NCBI GenBank assembly: GCA_905182995.1
Contig: CAJJDP010000127.1
Coordinates: forward strand, 183,095 to 247,094
Length of the DNA stretch: 64,000 nt
DNA from: Paramecium octaurelia
Taxonomy: Eukaryota > Ciliophora > Oligohymenophorea > Peniculida > Parameciidae
Direction: 5' to 3'
The notes under the pieces are model-generated. The model searched no databases and had not been told where the DNA came from. It saw only the letters and a program-made list of their open reading frames with translations. Below, one piece after another: positions 26,121-38,010 of this stretch. Made by a program: the position numbers and the translations under genes. Numbering within the stretch: the stretch's first letter is position 1; every line of letters begins with the position of its first letter.

Positions 26121-28597
26121 ATGCCTGCAGAATGTGTGAAAGTTATAGTAAGAATGCGTCCATTTAATTCAAGAGAGAAGGAAAATGGAAGTAAACCATG
26201 TGTAATAGTGCATGAAGATACCAATAGCGTTGAATTACGAAATGTAATTAGTTTATGTATTCGATTGATTAGAGTCAAGATAATGAAGTGAAGAATTTTT
26301 CATACGATTATGTATTTGGGGCTGAGACTCCATAATTATAAATTTATTAGAAAACTGCCTTCAATTTGGTTGAGTCTGTTGCAGAGGGCTATAATGGAAC
26401 AATATTTGCTTATGGATAAACAGGTAAATTCAAATTTTAAGAAAATTAGGTTGTGGCAAGACTTTTACAATGATAGGAGACCCAACTAATGTAAGTTCTT
26501 TAGTCAATTTTAGGAAAGCATGAAAGGAATAATCCCAAGAACTTTTGATCAAATAATAAGCATAATCAACAATAACTCTGATTCCAATAAGAAGTTCCTC
26601 CTTAGATGCTCCTATATTGAAATCTACAATGAAGAAATCCATGATTTATTGAGTAAGGATGCGAAGTAGAAATATGAATTGAAAGAAGGATAACAGGGAG
26701 TTTTCATAAAGGACCTCAATATTGCAGTGGTCAGAACAACTTAAGAGATGGATAAGTATATGTAATTAGGCACTCAAAACAGATCTGTTGGGGCTACTGC
26801 TATGAACAAGGAATCTAGTAGAAGTCATTGCATTTTCACAGTATATATTGAATGTTCCATTACGGATTCTAAAGGAAACGAGAGAATCACTGCGGGAAAA
26901 TTGAATTTAGTTGATTTGGCTGGAAGTGAAAGGTAATCCAAAACATAGGCAACAGGGGATCGATTGAAAGAGGCTACAAAAATTAATTTGTCTTTGTCTG
27001 CATTGGGAAATGTTATTTCAGCACTAGTTGATGGAAAAACCTAACACATTCCTTATAGAGATTCAAAGTTGACTAGACTGCTCCAAGATTCCTTGGGAGG
27101 TAATACTAAGACGATTATGATCACTGCAATCAGTCCCTCTGATTTTAATTATGATGAGACATTGTCGAGTTTGAGATATGCTTCAAGAGCAAAGATGATA
27201 AAAAATCAACCTAAAGTAAATGAGGATCCGAAAGACGCCTTATTGAAAGAACAAGCTGAAGAAATCAAAAAGTTAAAGGAATTATTATCTAGACAAGCAG
27301 CTGGACAACCCATATCTTTAGAAGCCTTTCAATCATTTAATAGACCAGATAACAATAATCATGCTGAAATTGTTAGATTAAAGGAAGAGAATGATAGACT
27401 ATTAAGAGAGAAGTAAGGACTCCCATAGCCAGTAAATTCAGAAGAGAAACTAAAAGAGTTGTATGAATTTAAAGAAAAAAATAATCTACTTTAATAGGAG
27501 AAGGATAAGTTTGAATAAGAGATGAGAGAAAAAGAGTAGTAGGCTGAATAAGAAAGACAAGCTAGATACAGATTGGAACAATTACTTAAAGCGAAGGAAT
27601 AAATGATGGTTTAAGGTGGAAAGGGAACTGAGGATGATAAAAAGAAATACAATAAGCTTAAATAGACTATTGAATAATAAAAGAAAGAACATGAGATGTT
27701 GATGCAATAATAGGAATAAAAATAATAAGAGATGTTTGAAATTGAGACTAAGTATTAGAATGTGTAAGAGGAAGTAGAGAAGCTAAGAAAAGTGATTAAA
27801 TATCTAAGGAAGAAGTTAGAAGAAGCTACTATAGAATAAAAGGATTTAAAATAGGAAGTAGAATATTAAAAGGAAGATATGTTAGAAACAATAAGAAGTC
27901 AGTAAAGAGAGATTAAGCTCTATGCGGGTATAGTCAAGATGATGCTTAGTTAGAATGAATTAGAAAGTATTTAAGCAGCAAGTGATTGGGATGAAGATGC
28001 TCAAGAGTACAAGATTCCTCCCTTCAATTTTAAAGCAAAAAAAGTAAACTTTCCATCTCTACCATATAAATAAGGTAATATTATAATAACCTCTAAGCTA
28101 TGGATTTAATTGATTTAGAAAAATAAGAAAGGGTGCTCGAAATTATCTCTGGGTAACAAAATAATAAAAATAACCTTTCAGAGTAAGAATAGGACAATCT
28201 ACAAAGACTTATAACTCCTAGAATTCCAAAGAAAGGTATATAATAGAGCAAGTAATTAGAATCTCAATAAAAATAAAATACATCTAGCTAACCTATATTG
28301 GATAGAGGATAGTTGGTAGCTGAAAAGATGAGATAGAATTACTAACTTTTAGAGTAACAAGAAGGAAAACAGCGGTATCAGAGTGAAATAGTGAATCAGC
28401 AATTTTCAGAGAAAAAATAAAGTTAAAAAATTATTCTCAGTCCTATAGACAATAAGGATAATTCTGTTTCCACTTCAAATAGTTAGTATATTTTTAATGG
28501 GAATGCGAGCAATAATAATTTGAGTCAAATTAGTTCGAGTAGGAATAAAAAAAGTAAATTTAGTAATTAAATTAGATATTAATTTGCAACCACTTGA
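26121..28597 (+). CDS. Kinesin-2 family motor protein
   Basis: Plus-end microtubule motor of intraflagellar transport type, 791 residues after four introns (29, 26, 23 and 23 nt; spliced length an exact multiple of three). The N-terminal motor shows [15 protein letters not shown]-loop AYGQTGCGKTFT (split by an intron between TG and CGKT), switch [14 protein letters not shown], switch [11 protein letters not shown] and the [19 protein letters not shown] microtubule site. The neck [15 protein letters not shown] is the hallmark of kinesin-2 (KIF3/FLA10/OSM-3). A long Gln/Glu/Lys coiled coil follows, then a Ser/Asn-rich tail ending NQIRYQFATT. The start MPAECVKV is preferred; an in-frame ATG at 26073 would add MSIILELTKRILIIKV. 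A role in building the cell's cilia is expected from the family. Confidence 0.93.
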
Positions 28598-28698
28598 ATA
28601 AAAGCCATTATTGGGGTTGAATGATGATTAACATAAAAGAAAATAACACTAGAGAGTGTAATAAATTTGAATATTATTGTCTTTTTTAATTTTAATGT

Positions 28699-29830
28699 TC
28701 ATATGTTTTACTATACTATTGTTTCTTATTGATACTTTTAAACATACTCAATCTATTAGTTATTGCGATTGTTGAATCTTTTCTTTTTATCATATTTATA
28801 TTTTCTATTTTATTACATCTCAAACTTATCCTCCAAATTTACAGGTTACTATGTTTCTTTCTTATTATATTTTTAATCAGTCGAATCTTAATATTTGTTT
28901 TGATATTATTAATAAGCAGGATACTGTTAGTATTATTCTTATTAATAGAACCCACTGTTAGATTGCCAATATTAAGGTTATTAATAATACCCTTCGAAAA
29001 CTTAGATATTTTAATACCATAATTATAATATCCATATTGAGGTTTACGTTGTTATCTTCTCTCATAAGACGCAGCTGAAAATGAATAAGGAATTGTTTCA
29101 AAAACAGATCTTAATTCTTGGAACTTCTTTTCAAAGTTTGGATTTGTATCTCGTTATTATCTACTTTGATTCTAAATAATTATCATACTTACTTCTAACT
29201 TATCCAATTGAGAAAAATCTTCAAATAAACTCTTCTTGGATTCCTCTTTCTTGAATATCTCTGCCATTTTGATTCCGTTTTCCAATGTTAATTCAGTGCA
29301 ATCAATCAAGTCATACACTGATTTAACAGTTTCGTCACTTCCTTCAAACTTTTGGATCTATTTAATATTTTCAAATAACTTAAAAGGAAGATCCTTTACA
29401 TATAGCTACAATAAGCAGAGTTGTATACCCATTTTATTTAGAATAAGCCAAACCATTTGTTTTCAATTAGCCAATATTTAAAATGCGATTTAGGATCGAA
29501 TCCTGATGTCAATTTGGCCATCCCACTAAAGCAAAGACTGTTTATTTCAGTAAAGAAGAGATAAACATCTCCCTAAGAAAATGCTTCATTCAAACGTTCA
29601 TTCTTTCGCGAAGAGCTGATACTTAAAATTAAAAACTACCTCGTCCATATACCATATTTCATGGCTCTATGTACATTGTCTTCCCCTTAAGTACGAATGA
29701 TGAAATATTTGCTTTTATCCAAATTCTTAAATTCATGATCAAAATTGATATGTTCCAATGGCAGAAAGGTCTTCCTTATCATATCCAAATTATCATATGA
29801 AGGGAGTGCCTAAAATTAAGGCTGATTCAT
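28699..29830 (-). CDS. YTH-domain RNA-binding protein
   Basis: Probable N6-methyladenosine reader, 347 residues after four introns (18, 23, 21 and 26 nt). Near the N-terminus lies a YTH domain: SKYFIIRTQGEDNVHRAMKY, then GIWTSISSSRKNERLNEAF, GDVYLFFTEINSLCFSGMAK, a Trp in FKYWLIENKWFGLFQIKW and YVKDLPFKLF. Trp residues in the positions of the aromatic methyl-lysine-like cage are present (GIWTS and NKWFG). The 18-nt intron at 29622-29639 sits inside GIWTS and is fixed by family homology. The C-terminal third is low-complexity Tyr/Gln/Asn (for example QQEQYQQYPAYQQYQNKYQ), with most Gln as TAA/TAG. It converges on the kinesin gene with a 101-bp gap. Cytoplasmic mRNA regulation is likely. Confidence 0.87.
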
Positions 29831-30263
29831 AAATAAATAAATAAAAGATTTAAAATAAAATAATTTGTGAGAAATTAAATTATTAGCATCTTCTTATCAT
29901 TCTTCAAAATTCAGAAATCACTCTCAAGTTAAACTCTCATTCATTTACCATTCAATAAATATTGTTAATACATAACTCATTTCAATAAATAATTTGCCAT
30001 TAAATAAAATTTATTCTCTTATTTGTATATAACACTGCCGCCATGTATACATCCCTACGTTAGAACTCAAAATAAGCCATTAAAATTATTTGACAATAAA
30101 GAATTATGCGAAGTTCTCACTTTAAATGGTCAAAATTGTAGACGTGATATGATGAAACAATAAATTGCATTAAAAATAATATATAAATGAGAAATCAAAG
30201 GAAATCATAAGTAACTTAAAATATCCAGTTTTATAGAGTCCCTTTAGAACTAATTAATCTATA
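29831..30263. other. Divergent promoter region between the YTH and EF-hand genes
   Basis: About 430 bp, AT-rich. No coding frame of convincing composition, repeat or RNA gene seen. It separates two divergent starts. Confidence 0.55.
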
Positions 30264-31009
30264 ATGAGAGATAGCCCAAATACTTAATTAGATGAATCAA
30301 GCATATCAACCAATAGGGTACCCTAAAATAGGGAATCAACCAGGGCTAGAATGAAGATTAATTAATCTCATAATAATGCTCTAGCTTAAGGTGGTTAAAT
30401 TAGAAAATAAATCGCCAATGAAAGAACATCAGCGAAAGGCGGTAATCCTAATGAATTCAACCCAAAGAAATTTGTGACTAAAGATCTGAAAGTACTTAAT
30501 GCAATCTATTACAGGAATCTGATATTATAGATATCAAACAAGTTTTTGATTATTATGATTCTGAATAAGCGGGCATTTTATCACCAAATGATTTGGAGTA
30601 ACTACTTACTAGTTTTGGATATCATCCAACCAAAGAGACACTTTATGGTATTAAGGTTTCAATCATAACCTTTTAGAAATTTTTTCAGAATTAGATGAAG
30701 ACGAATTAGGAGGAATCACTTTTGAATATTTTCTCTAAATTCTAAATCAAGACAAATCGAAGGCAGAAAGAAAGGATACAATCAGAAGAGTCTATAGGAA
30801 ATACGACAAAAATAATAAAGGTTTCGTAACCCTTCAAGATTTAAGACAAGTCGTGTACAAAGATTTGAAAGAAGAAATCGATGAGGAAGTCTTAGCAGAA
30901 GTAATTTATAGGAATAAAAAAGATCTTTAAAAAAACAGACTCTAATCAGGATGGAAAGATGACATTTGAAGATTTCTATAATGTAATGACCAAAAAGGTG
31001 TATTATTGA
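30264..31009 (+). CDS. Centrin-like EF-hand calcium-binding protein
   Basis: 223 residues after introns of 23, 29 and 22 nt (the last at 30901-30922 with an AAG acceptor). A basic, Asn/Gln-rich N-terminal extension of about 80 residues (MRDSPNTQLDESSIST...) precedes four EF-hands. The first (YYDSEQAGILSPNDLE) and second (LDEDELGGITFEYF) are degenerate. The third (DKNNKGFVTLQDL) and fourth (DSNQDGKMTFEDF) keep the Asp/Asn ligands. The spacing and the VYRKYD and EIFKKTD helices resemble centrin/caltractin, the calcium sensor of basal bodies and the contractile cortical lattice, though the long N-terminus is unusual. It lies 28 bp upstream of the next gene, on the same strand. Confidence 0.82.
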
Positions 31010-31037
31010 TATTATTATACAGTGCATATTAATTATA

Positions 31038-31454
31038 ATGTCTTTCTTTATAAATTTGCCACAAAGCACCAAAAGAGCATTATCAATAGGTATAATTGTT
31101 TATTAAGAATTAGATTTCTAAATTTAAGCAGTTTCACCAAAAATCAAGCTAATCAGATCAAGAGCATTTACTTTCAACAAAAGCAATCTTAAGAAAAACT
31201 CGCACACCATTTCTCCTAGAATCAATTTGAGATCACCCAAGATTATTTTAAAACCTATAGCTCACGACTTTCAATTTTTTAAGTTGTAAAATTGCCTTAA
31301 TGATTCACCCCTCTAAGATAAAAAACTTCCCAAATGTACACCTAAAAAATAATTTAAATTACAACCTACTCTTGATTTTAGTGTCTCTGGATTTGAAACT
31401 ACTGATGTAGAATTGGAAGATTTTTTGCTTTCATCATATGTTAAAAAATAATGA
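31038..31454 (+). CDS. Small basic protein of unknown function
   Basis: 130 residues after one 24-nt intron. Starts MSFFINLPQSTKRAL only 28 bp after the stop of the EF-hand gene. The first two thirds are strongly basic with Ser and Pro (NSHTISPRINLRSPKIILK) and look disordered; the last 30 residues are acidic (FSVSGFETTDVELEDFLLSS). No membrane segment or known motif. Close tandem spacing does not by itself imply a functional link in this genome. Confidence 0.65.
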
Positions 31455-31942
31455 TTCATTTATACTAAAAGTTCAATATACATAAAAACATTTAAACAAA
31501 AAAGAAGTTCTCTTTATTTATTCAAATAAAAATAAATTTTAATTTTACTAATTATTCTCTAATTATTTAGTCTAGTTAACATTTCTAATATCAAATAAAT
31601 GAATTTTCTCATTTTGTAGAATATTTATTAAGTTTTAATTTTCTACAATATTATTAAGTCTTATATAATATGAGAAGTGTTGATAGACTAACTAAACTTA
31701 TTAAATATCGTTTTAACTCAATTAGAATCAGAGAGTACTCATTATAAGTCCAAGATTTTAAGAAGATGATAAGGTAATCGAATACAATTTTCTTAAAATT
31801 TGGACATACTCAATAGTTTTAAATTATGAAGAATAATTTATTTATCTTTGATTCTTATATTATTTAAGACCATACTAAAATTGAAAATTTAATTTTATAA
31901 TGAGTTAATAAAAATATAAAAAAAAATAATTTTAGGCAAGAT

Positions 31943-33798
31943 TCAATTTTCTAATTCTTTTTCGAGCTCCTAAAGTAAAATACAATAAATTTATACTTGT
32001 AATTATTATTCTAGTTATTAGATTTCTTCAATCATCAATTATTCATTCTTTTACACTTGTTTTTTTAAATTAATGTTCTAAATATAATTATTTTAATTTA
32101 CATCTTCTTTTAAATAATCCACATATTCAAAAGCTATCTTGAATTCTTTTTATGACGTCAAATTTTCTTGGATATCAAATCGTTGTATTTCTATTTGTTT
32201 TTATTCATTCTTATGAGAAGTGTTAAAATTAGATTCTTCAGATAAAAATGTTTTTTTGACCTAATTCATTGTCATTAGTAGCTCATTATTAAGTATTTCT
32301 AATTGTTCAATATCATTCATGATCGCTTCCTATTTATTAATATAATTAATTAACCTTTTCGTTTCTTAAGACTCTCAATCTGATTTCAAAATCTTGATAC
32401 ATAGAAGTAGGAAAAGTAATGTTGATTTGCCATTGTCTAAATTTCTTCCTTAAAATTTCTTATTCATTCTGATAATTTCTACGAAAGATCTATTCTATTC
32501 GATATGTTAGCTCAAGTTTTTATGATTTTGCATTTTTGGCTTTTATTTTTTAACTCAGTCTTGCTGCTATAACACTCTTGAATAAGATGATATTTTACTT
32601 AATTCTTAACGGTTCCATCCTAAACCTCTGTGTCTTAAGTCTATTTCAATCCTTTTATTTAATAAAATATAGGATAGAGTTGTTTGTTGACTAAATATTT
32701 CACTACTTCACAAATTTCTCTGTGAGATTTTTAATCTATTTGTTTCTGCTATCTTTGCAGCAATTTTTAATGCTCCAATTTAGAGTGCACAGATTATCTA
32801 GCTAATTCAATGTCAAATTATTGTAATTACTCTTTAGGTACTGTATGATTAGCTTCTGGACCTAGTGTCTTAATGGCTGATATGAACAAAGTTCTCAATG
32901 CATTTATTTTACTATCTTATGTAATGTAATGATGTTACTGATGGTATTCGTGAAAATTAATAAAAAATAATGCTGATTGGAATTAAAATATTAAAAATGC
33001 TTTAACTTTTAGAAGGCGATTATTGTTTCTAATTTTTGAGGCTACTTTAGATATTGATAGGTTGCTTATTCGGAATCAAACAAGCTCAATCGCAATTGCT
33101 ATAAACCTATGTTAGTTATTAATTTATTTATGATTTATTTTCGACGCGCAGTTTTTAATTTATTGAAACTCCATGCCTTTAAAGTCTCTTGCTTTATTAG
33201 GATTTTACTTAAAGTAAATTTGTAAAACCTTATCATATTCAAATTTTGTTATTTTAATAGCTTATTGAATTTTGATTCAAAGGTTAGCTGCATCCATTTC
33301 CTGAAGATTTGATGAGTTATTGGTTGTTAAGTTTAGGATATTTACTTTCTTAGCTCTTTTTTCAAATGAGATACCACGTCAACTTTTGCCAAACGGAAAA
33401 AGCCCAAACATTTCAACCGTTAATTGTATAATGATATTGCATGTTAAAATCGTAACAGACCTTCCTGTATCACTCTCTACTATGCTTTGATTTCTTCTTG
33501 TTATTTATTTTGAACATAAATGCTACCATTACAAATTAAATTACCTCAAATATTTAAACATCGTAGCTGCTTAATTTTTTATTGCATTATTCACAATTTA
33601 TATTAACCTCTTAAAGCGATCATTGCAAATCCTGAGATCACGATAATTCTAAATTCAAAAATATCCACTTACTAAATTGTAACTTCTATTATTATAGGCA
33701 GAATATGGATTCTTTTTTATTCTCCCGTATGATCTGGTTTCTTGAGGCTCCTGCCTTTAAGCAAATCCTAACCCTTTCACAAAATATTAATTTTACAT
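31943..33798 (-). CDS. Trp-motif helical repeat / coiled-coil protein (Sfi1-like?)
   Basis: 579 residues after five introns (24, 22, 23, 22 and 25 nt); two of these (32577-32598 and 32916-32938) end in AAG, and the sum restores an exact frame. Starts MQNQYFVKGLGFAQRQEPQE. The body is very basic helix with spaced aromatic cores such as IFRKWMQLTFESKFNKLL, LKAWSFNKLKTARRKQ and KKFRQWQINITF, recalling the LxxFxxW centrin-binding repeats of Sfi1. The C-terminal 130 residues form a coiled coil (NDIEQLEILNNELL... to LEQQLQ...). Sfi1-type proteins bind centrins in ciliate cortical lattices, but the repeat spacing here is irregular, so this assignment is only suggestive. No other domain seen. Confidence 0.6.
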
Positions 33799-34081
33799 AT
33801 ATTTTATTTTTTTTAAAAGAAAAGTTGTTAATAAATAAAATTATTCGTATTGCTTATCAAAATAATTTTATGATTGTAAATTCATGATGTGATATTTTTT
33901 TTAACTTTCTTTTTATAAGATTATTGATTTCATTTTTCTGAAAACTTAAATAGGGTGCCAATAAACCCAATAAGATTCGAACATACGTCTTTACATGTAT
34001 ATAAATAAGAAATGATTATATAGAATAAAGGGGTCAGGTCATTATAAGTGATAGAAAAATCAAAATAAATTAAATATTTAA

Positions 34082-35218
34082 ATGTAGCAAAGCGACGATC
34101 AACGAACTTAGAAACCATTAGACAAGCAAAAGAAGCTACTAATTAAGAAAATAATGATATGGGCCAGACAAGGATTCAACTCAAGAAATATTGGATTTCA
34201 TCCATTCTTACTCTGTGCATCCATCAAGCCTGGAGCTTAAAAAAGACATACTACACTTCAAAGCTACCCAAATGCCGAATTATGGAGGTGTTTGAGTAAA
34301 CTAAACCAATAAGAAATTAAAACTGAGATATAATAAGAAATTCTGAGTAAGTTGGATTATGTTCTTAAAAATTATGATGCTTCAATTATAAAAGAGTTTA
34401 AGACGAGAGTGGAGAATAATTTTGATTTTGCTTACCTATATAAGGAAACCGAGAAAAAAAAACCAGACGAGAATCAACATTTAGAAGTTTCTAATATTTA
34501 AAACTTAAACCATCCCAATCATTAAGAAAGGGAGGAAAGTGAATCAAAATCCTTAGTTAAACAAGTTTAATTGTGTAACACTCAATAAGGTTCAATAGCG
34601 CATTTAGAAAATAGCCATTATCACAAGTTATCATAATTTCTTGAAAGAGTTAAAACTTTTATAAATAAATCATCAGTTGAGTTAAATGAATTTTATTAAG
34701 GCGTGTAAATTTTTCTAGAATCTTAATAAAAAGCCCCTTTAAAAAAGTTGAAATTAGAGCAAATAGGTGGAGCTGAATAAGAAGAAGAAAAGTAGGATTA
34801 AAGTAATATAAAATGCCAATAATTAAATTAACTAGAATAGTAATAGAAATAGAATTAAAAATAAGAATAAGAACCATAATAGAGTCAGTAATTTCAATAA
34901 TAATAAAGGATGAATAAATAAAGCAAATCCCCTTAATAAATTCTAGATGAATTAAAGTTAGATGCCTTGAAAATATAACCAGGATTAGCATTTTTCTTAC
35001 CAAATTATGATAAGATGTAGCCTGAGGAGGCTGAAAAGGTCAAAGAAATCGAAGCTGCATTTTTTAAAGAGCTATACTTTTTGAAAGTCTTACATCCACA
35101 AGAGTACAATCCAAAATAGATTTTACTAATTTGGAGGTTTTAATTTGAGTCATAATTCAAGAAGCCAATAAACTTACTCCCTCTATATTAATAATAACAT
35201 ATCATTAAAAAAGAATGA
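34082..35218 (+). CDS. Gln-rich protein of unknown function
   Basis: A continuous intron-free frame of 378 residues, MQQSDDQRTQKPLDKQ to QQQHIIKKE. The N-terminus has an aromatic, possibly folded part (MIWARQGFNSRNIGFHPFLL, then SYPNAELWRCLSKLNQ). A charged linker and a glutamine tract (about residues 255-300), written almost wholly with TAA/TAG, follow. The C-terminus is again folded-looking (PGLAFFLPNYDKMQPEEAEK; LHPQEYNPKQILLIWRFQF). No known family recognised. Open frame and codon use make the gene itself credible. Confidence 0.7.
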
Positions 35219-35348
35219 ATATGTTTGTGTAAATATATATATATATATCAAATTCAATTATATATGTTATCAATAGAATACATTTCTCATATATCAATGT
35301 CATATTTTATTTACTATTTTTTGTTACATAATTTTATTAATAGAATTA

Positions 35349-35804
35349 ATGAACTAACAAAGAATAATTGATTCTGTTAGTTCAGAAGATAATTGCGTAG
35401 GGTTAGAAATTTCTGTATACTTTAGCGATGATAGTTCAATAACAGATGAAAATGAAGAGGGATAAGAAAATTATAGTAATGATGAGCATACTAAAATTCA
35501 AGAAGAGATAAAGAATTTACAATAATAATAATATAATTAAGCCTTTAATAATGTATAAGGGTTTGTCAGACACAACAATTAAAAAGCATTTGAATTGATA
35601 GAATATATACAAAAAAATATAAATTTAGATTAACAATAAGAAATATAAGAAATTATTTTGGAGTATTATAGAAAAATATTATTTTAATAATTAACATAGG
35701 GTGTCGTGGAGAAACATCTGATTGCCTAATTGGAGAAAAAACTACGCGAGATATGTTTCAGTTATTCAATTTTGAACAATTCCAGTGGTTCAATTATAAT
35801 ATGA
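35349..35804 (+). CDS. Small acidic/Gln-rich protein, unknown
   Basis: 151 residues without introns, MNQQRIIDSVSSEDNC to NNSSGSIII. An acidic, probably disordered N-terminus (FSDDSSITDENEEGQENYSN) precedes a helical part (AFELIEYIQKNINLDQQQ; HLIAQLEKKLREICFSYS). It sits 117 bp upstream of another unknown gene on the same strand. No membrane segment or motif recognised. Confidence 0.55.
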
Positions 35805-35921
35805 TTAATATAATCCCGAATAATAATATAAAATATTATATTTATACACAAATATATAAATTATATTCATAAACCCATATTTGGACATAATGATAAAATT
35901 TTAATATAAATTACTATTGGT

Positions 35922-37464
35922 ATGAATTAAAAGGAGCGTGTTTTTGTAGATAGAAACAATGAATACGCTGAGAATGAATACTTTGTAGGCCAGAAAGAAT
36001 CGAGATTTCACTCCAATGATTAATAAATAATTTTTTAAGTAGAATCGTAATTAAGCACTCTTAGTTTTATTTTTGATTGGATAACAAATGTAAGACTTCA
36101 AAACTTATAATTTAAGGATCAATTACAAGAGTTAAGATCTCAAATACTTCATGAGATAAAGCAATTAGACCAGAGTGTTAAGACTAAATATGTTACAACA
36201 GCATTAACATATATTTTGATCAAGAATACCGGTGGGATAAATGAGACAGAATGCATACAGCAATTACTAGTAAAAATCTAATTTACAATTTATTAGAATA
36301 AGTTCAATGTCAAATCAAGAAAATTATTGAAGTATTTAAGGATGATCAAAGATGATGGTCAAAGAGATATGAATAAGTTATTATAGCAGATTTAATATTA
36401 TCAAGAGAAAGTGAGGAAGTATTTCTATGGATAAGGACAATCGCTATTGTTAAAATTGAAGAAACCAAAATAAACTTATTCTTAGTTGATAGAAGAAATT
36501 CTTGAAACTAATAAATAAGCGATGATTAGAATATTCTCTTTGCAATTAGTGAAATAATTTTGTGTAAGTAAACGACCAAGTCGATTGGTGATCAACTTGG
36601 GTTACTTTGCATTCTAAATATAATCAATATATATTTTACCTGGAGAATATGCTAGAATATTTCGGATATCGATTAATTCATTACGACATTTCTCAAAAGG
36701 ATTAATTAATCTTTTATATCAGTTTGTTTTAAGGATAACTGGTCAAGGAATGGAAATATAATTAAAGTCTTGTGAAAGAAGTCCTCAAATTTCACAAACC
36801 ATTATGAATGAAGGTGAATTCAAAAAGTCACCCGAGGATACAAGTGTCTCAGAACCAAACATAGAAATCGAAGGATATAAATTACTTATTATTAGAAAAC
36901 TACTTAATGAATTTACCACATATTAGTTTTTATTTATTGATACTGAAGAAGAGGATGAATTATTTAATGAATGCTAAGAAATTTTGAACTTTTCAAACAA
37001 CCAAAAAGAGTGATTTTATTGTTTTTGTTTATGAAGATAGCTCCTATATATTGAGATAAGGCTATTAATATATTATATAATTTTGGTTTAAATGGATAAA
37101 TTAGGTATACATCTATCCAGTCAGTAGAAAGTTCGATATCAAAATCTTAAGTATTTAAGATTGGTCTATGTTATATTTGAATACAATATAATTAGCCTCG
37201 TTTAAGATCCCTTAACAATTTTTAATGTCTATTCTAAAGTTGATATTATTATCAAAATATACAGATACTATTTTAATGAATTAAAAAGATGAAGCAAATA
37301 AGGAAATATTTCATACTCTATTTAATTATGTTACATACGTAGAGTATTATTATTTAAGAAATATGCTAAAACTATATATTGATAATTACATTAGAGTATT
37401 CATTTCATTTTCAATATAAACAACAGCCAGGTTATTGCAAGTTAATTTAGAGGAGATAGTATGA
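35922..37464 (+). CDS. Helical protein of unknown function
   Basis: 503 residues after one 31-nt intron (37010-37040, donor GTG, acceptor TAG), which restores the frame. Starts MNQKERVFVDRNNEYA. The N-terminal third has charged helices (LRSQILHEIKQLDQSVKTKY); a middle segment TALTYILIKNTGGINETEC then KSRKLLKYLRMI superficially resembles a cyclin-box repeat of the TFIIB type, without enough support to name it. SKRPSRLVINLGYFAFQIQS and a long hydrophobic-aromatic C-terminus follow (KIPQQFLMSILKLILLSKYT). The protein is soluble-looking except for that tail. Without splicing it would end at TGA 37011-37013. Confidence 0.6.
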
Positions 37465-37562
37465 AAGAAAAAACTTATGATTTTAAGAAATAACTATCTT
37501 AGATGAGCTTTAAATGAATATTCTCAAAGTTATTATTTTTGGATATTATATTATGAAATCAA

Positions 37563-37933
37563 TCAGCATTTCAAATAGTCCTCTAAACTTTCTTAAGCGT
37601 ACTACCCTGTTTTAGCAATGTCGAACACCTTCTAAAAAGATTGGTTGCATTTAGCATTTCTTTGTCTACATAAATTAATCAAACAAATTCTTTACACTTT
37701 CAAAAAGCAGTCAACAAGTGCCAATGCATTGTCTTTACAAAATTCAGGTTCTACGTACTTTCCAAGTGGAGTAGATCTGCATAGATTAAAACTCTTTCTC
37801 TAGTCTTTGCAAACATGATTTCCTTTAATTGCATAAATCATCAACTACAAGCTAATTGCTAATAGATATTGATATTCAACCTTTCATCATTTGTGTAAGT
37901 GTACAAATCTTTGGGAATAGCTTGAGAGGCCAT
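37563..37933 (-). CDS. CHCH/twin-CX9C mitochondrial protein, NDUFA8-like
   Basis: 115 residues. The cysteines fall in two CX9C pairs (VCKDQRKSFNLC and FCKDNALALVDC), followed by ICLINLCRQRNAKC. This pattern is that of intermembrane-space proteins imported by the Mia40 disulfide relay; the double-CX9C arrangement with an N-terminal helix is closest to complex I subunit NDUFA8. The start MASQAIPKDLYTYTND lacks a classic presequence, as expected. One 23-nt intron at 37823-37845 is required; its donor is GTT and its acceptor AAG, both off-consensus. Without it TGA follows LACS. It converges on the preceding gene with a 98-bp gap. Confidence 0.7.
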
Positions 37934-38010
37934 CTTTGAAATTAATTTAATTAATCTTAAAAAATATATGAGATGATCAAAATAAAGAAATTAGAGCACT
38001 TTTGATAAAG

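Noticed and set aside
33930-34020. tRNA-like sequence around the motif AGATTCGAAC
   Set aside because: The presumed T-stem does not pair well and no matching acceptor, D- or anticodon stems are found on the minus strand.
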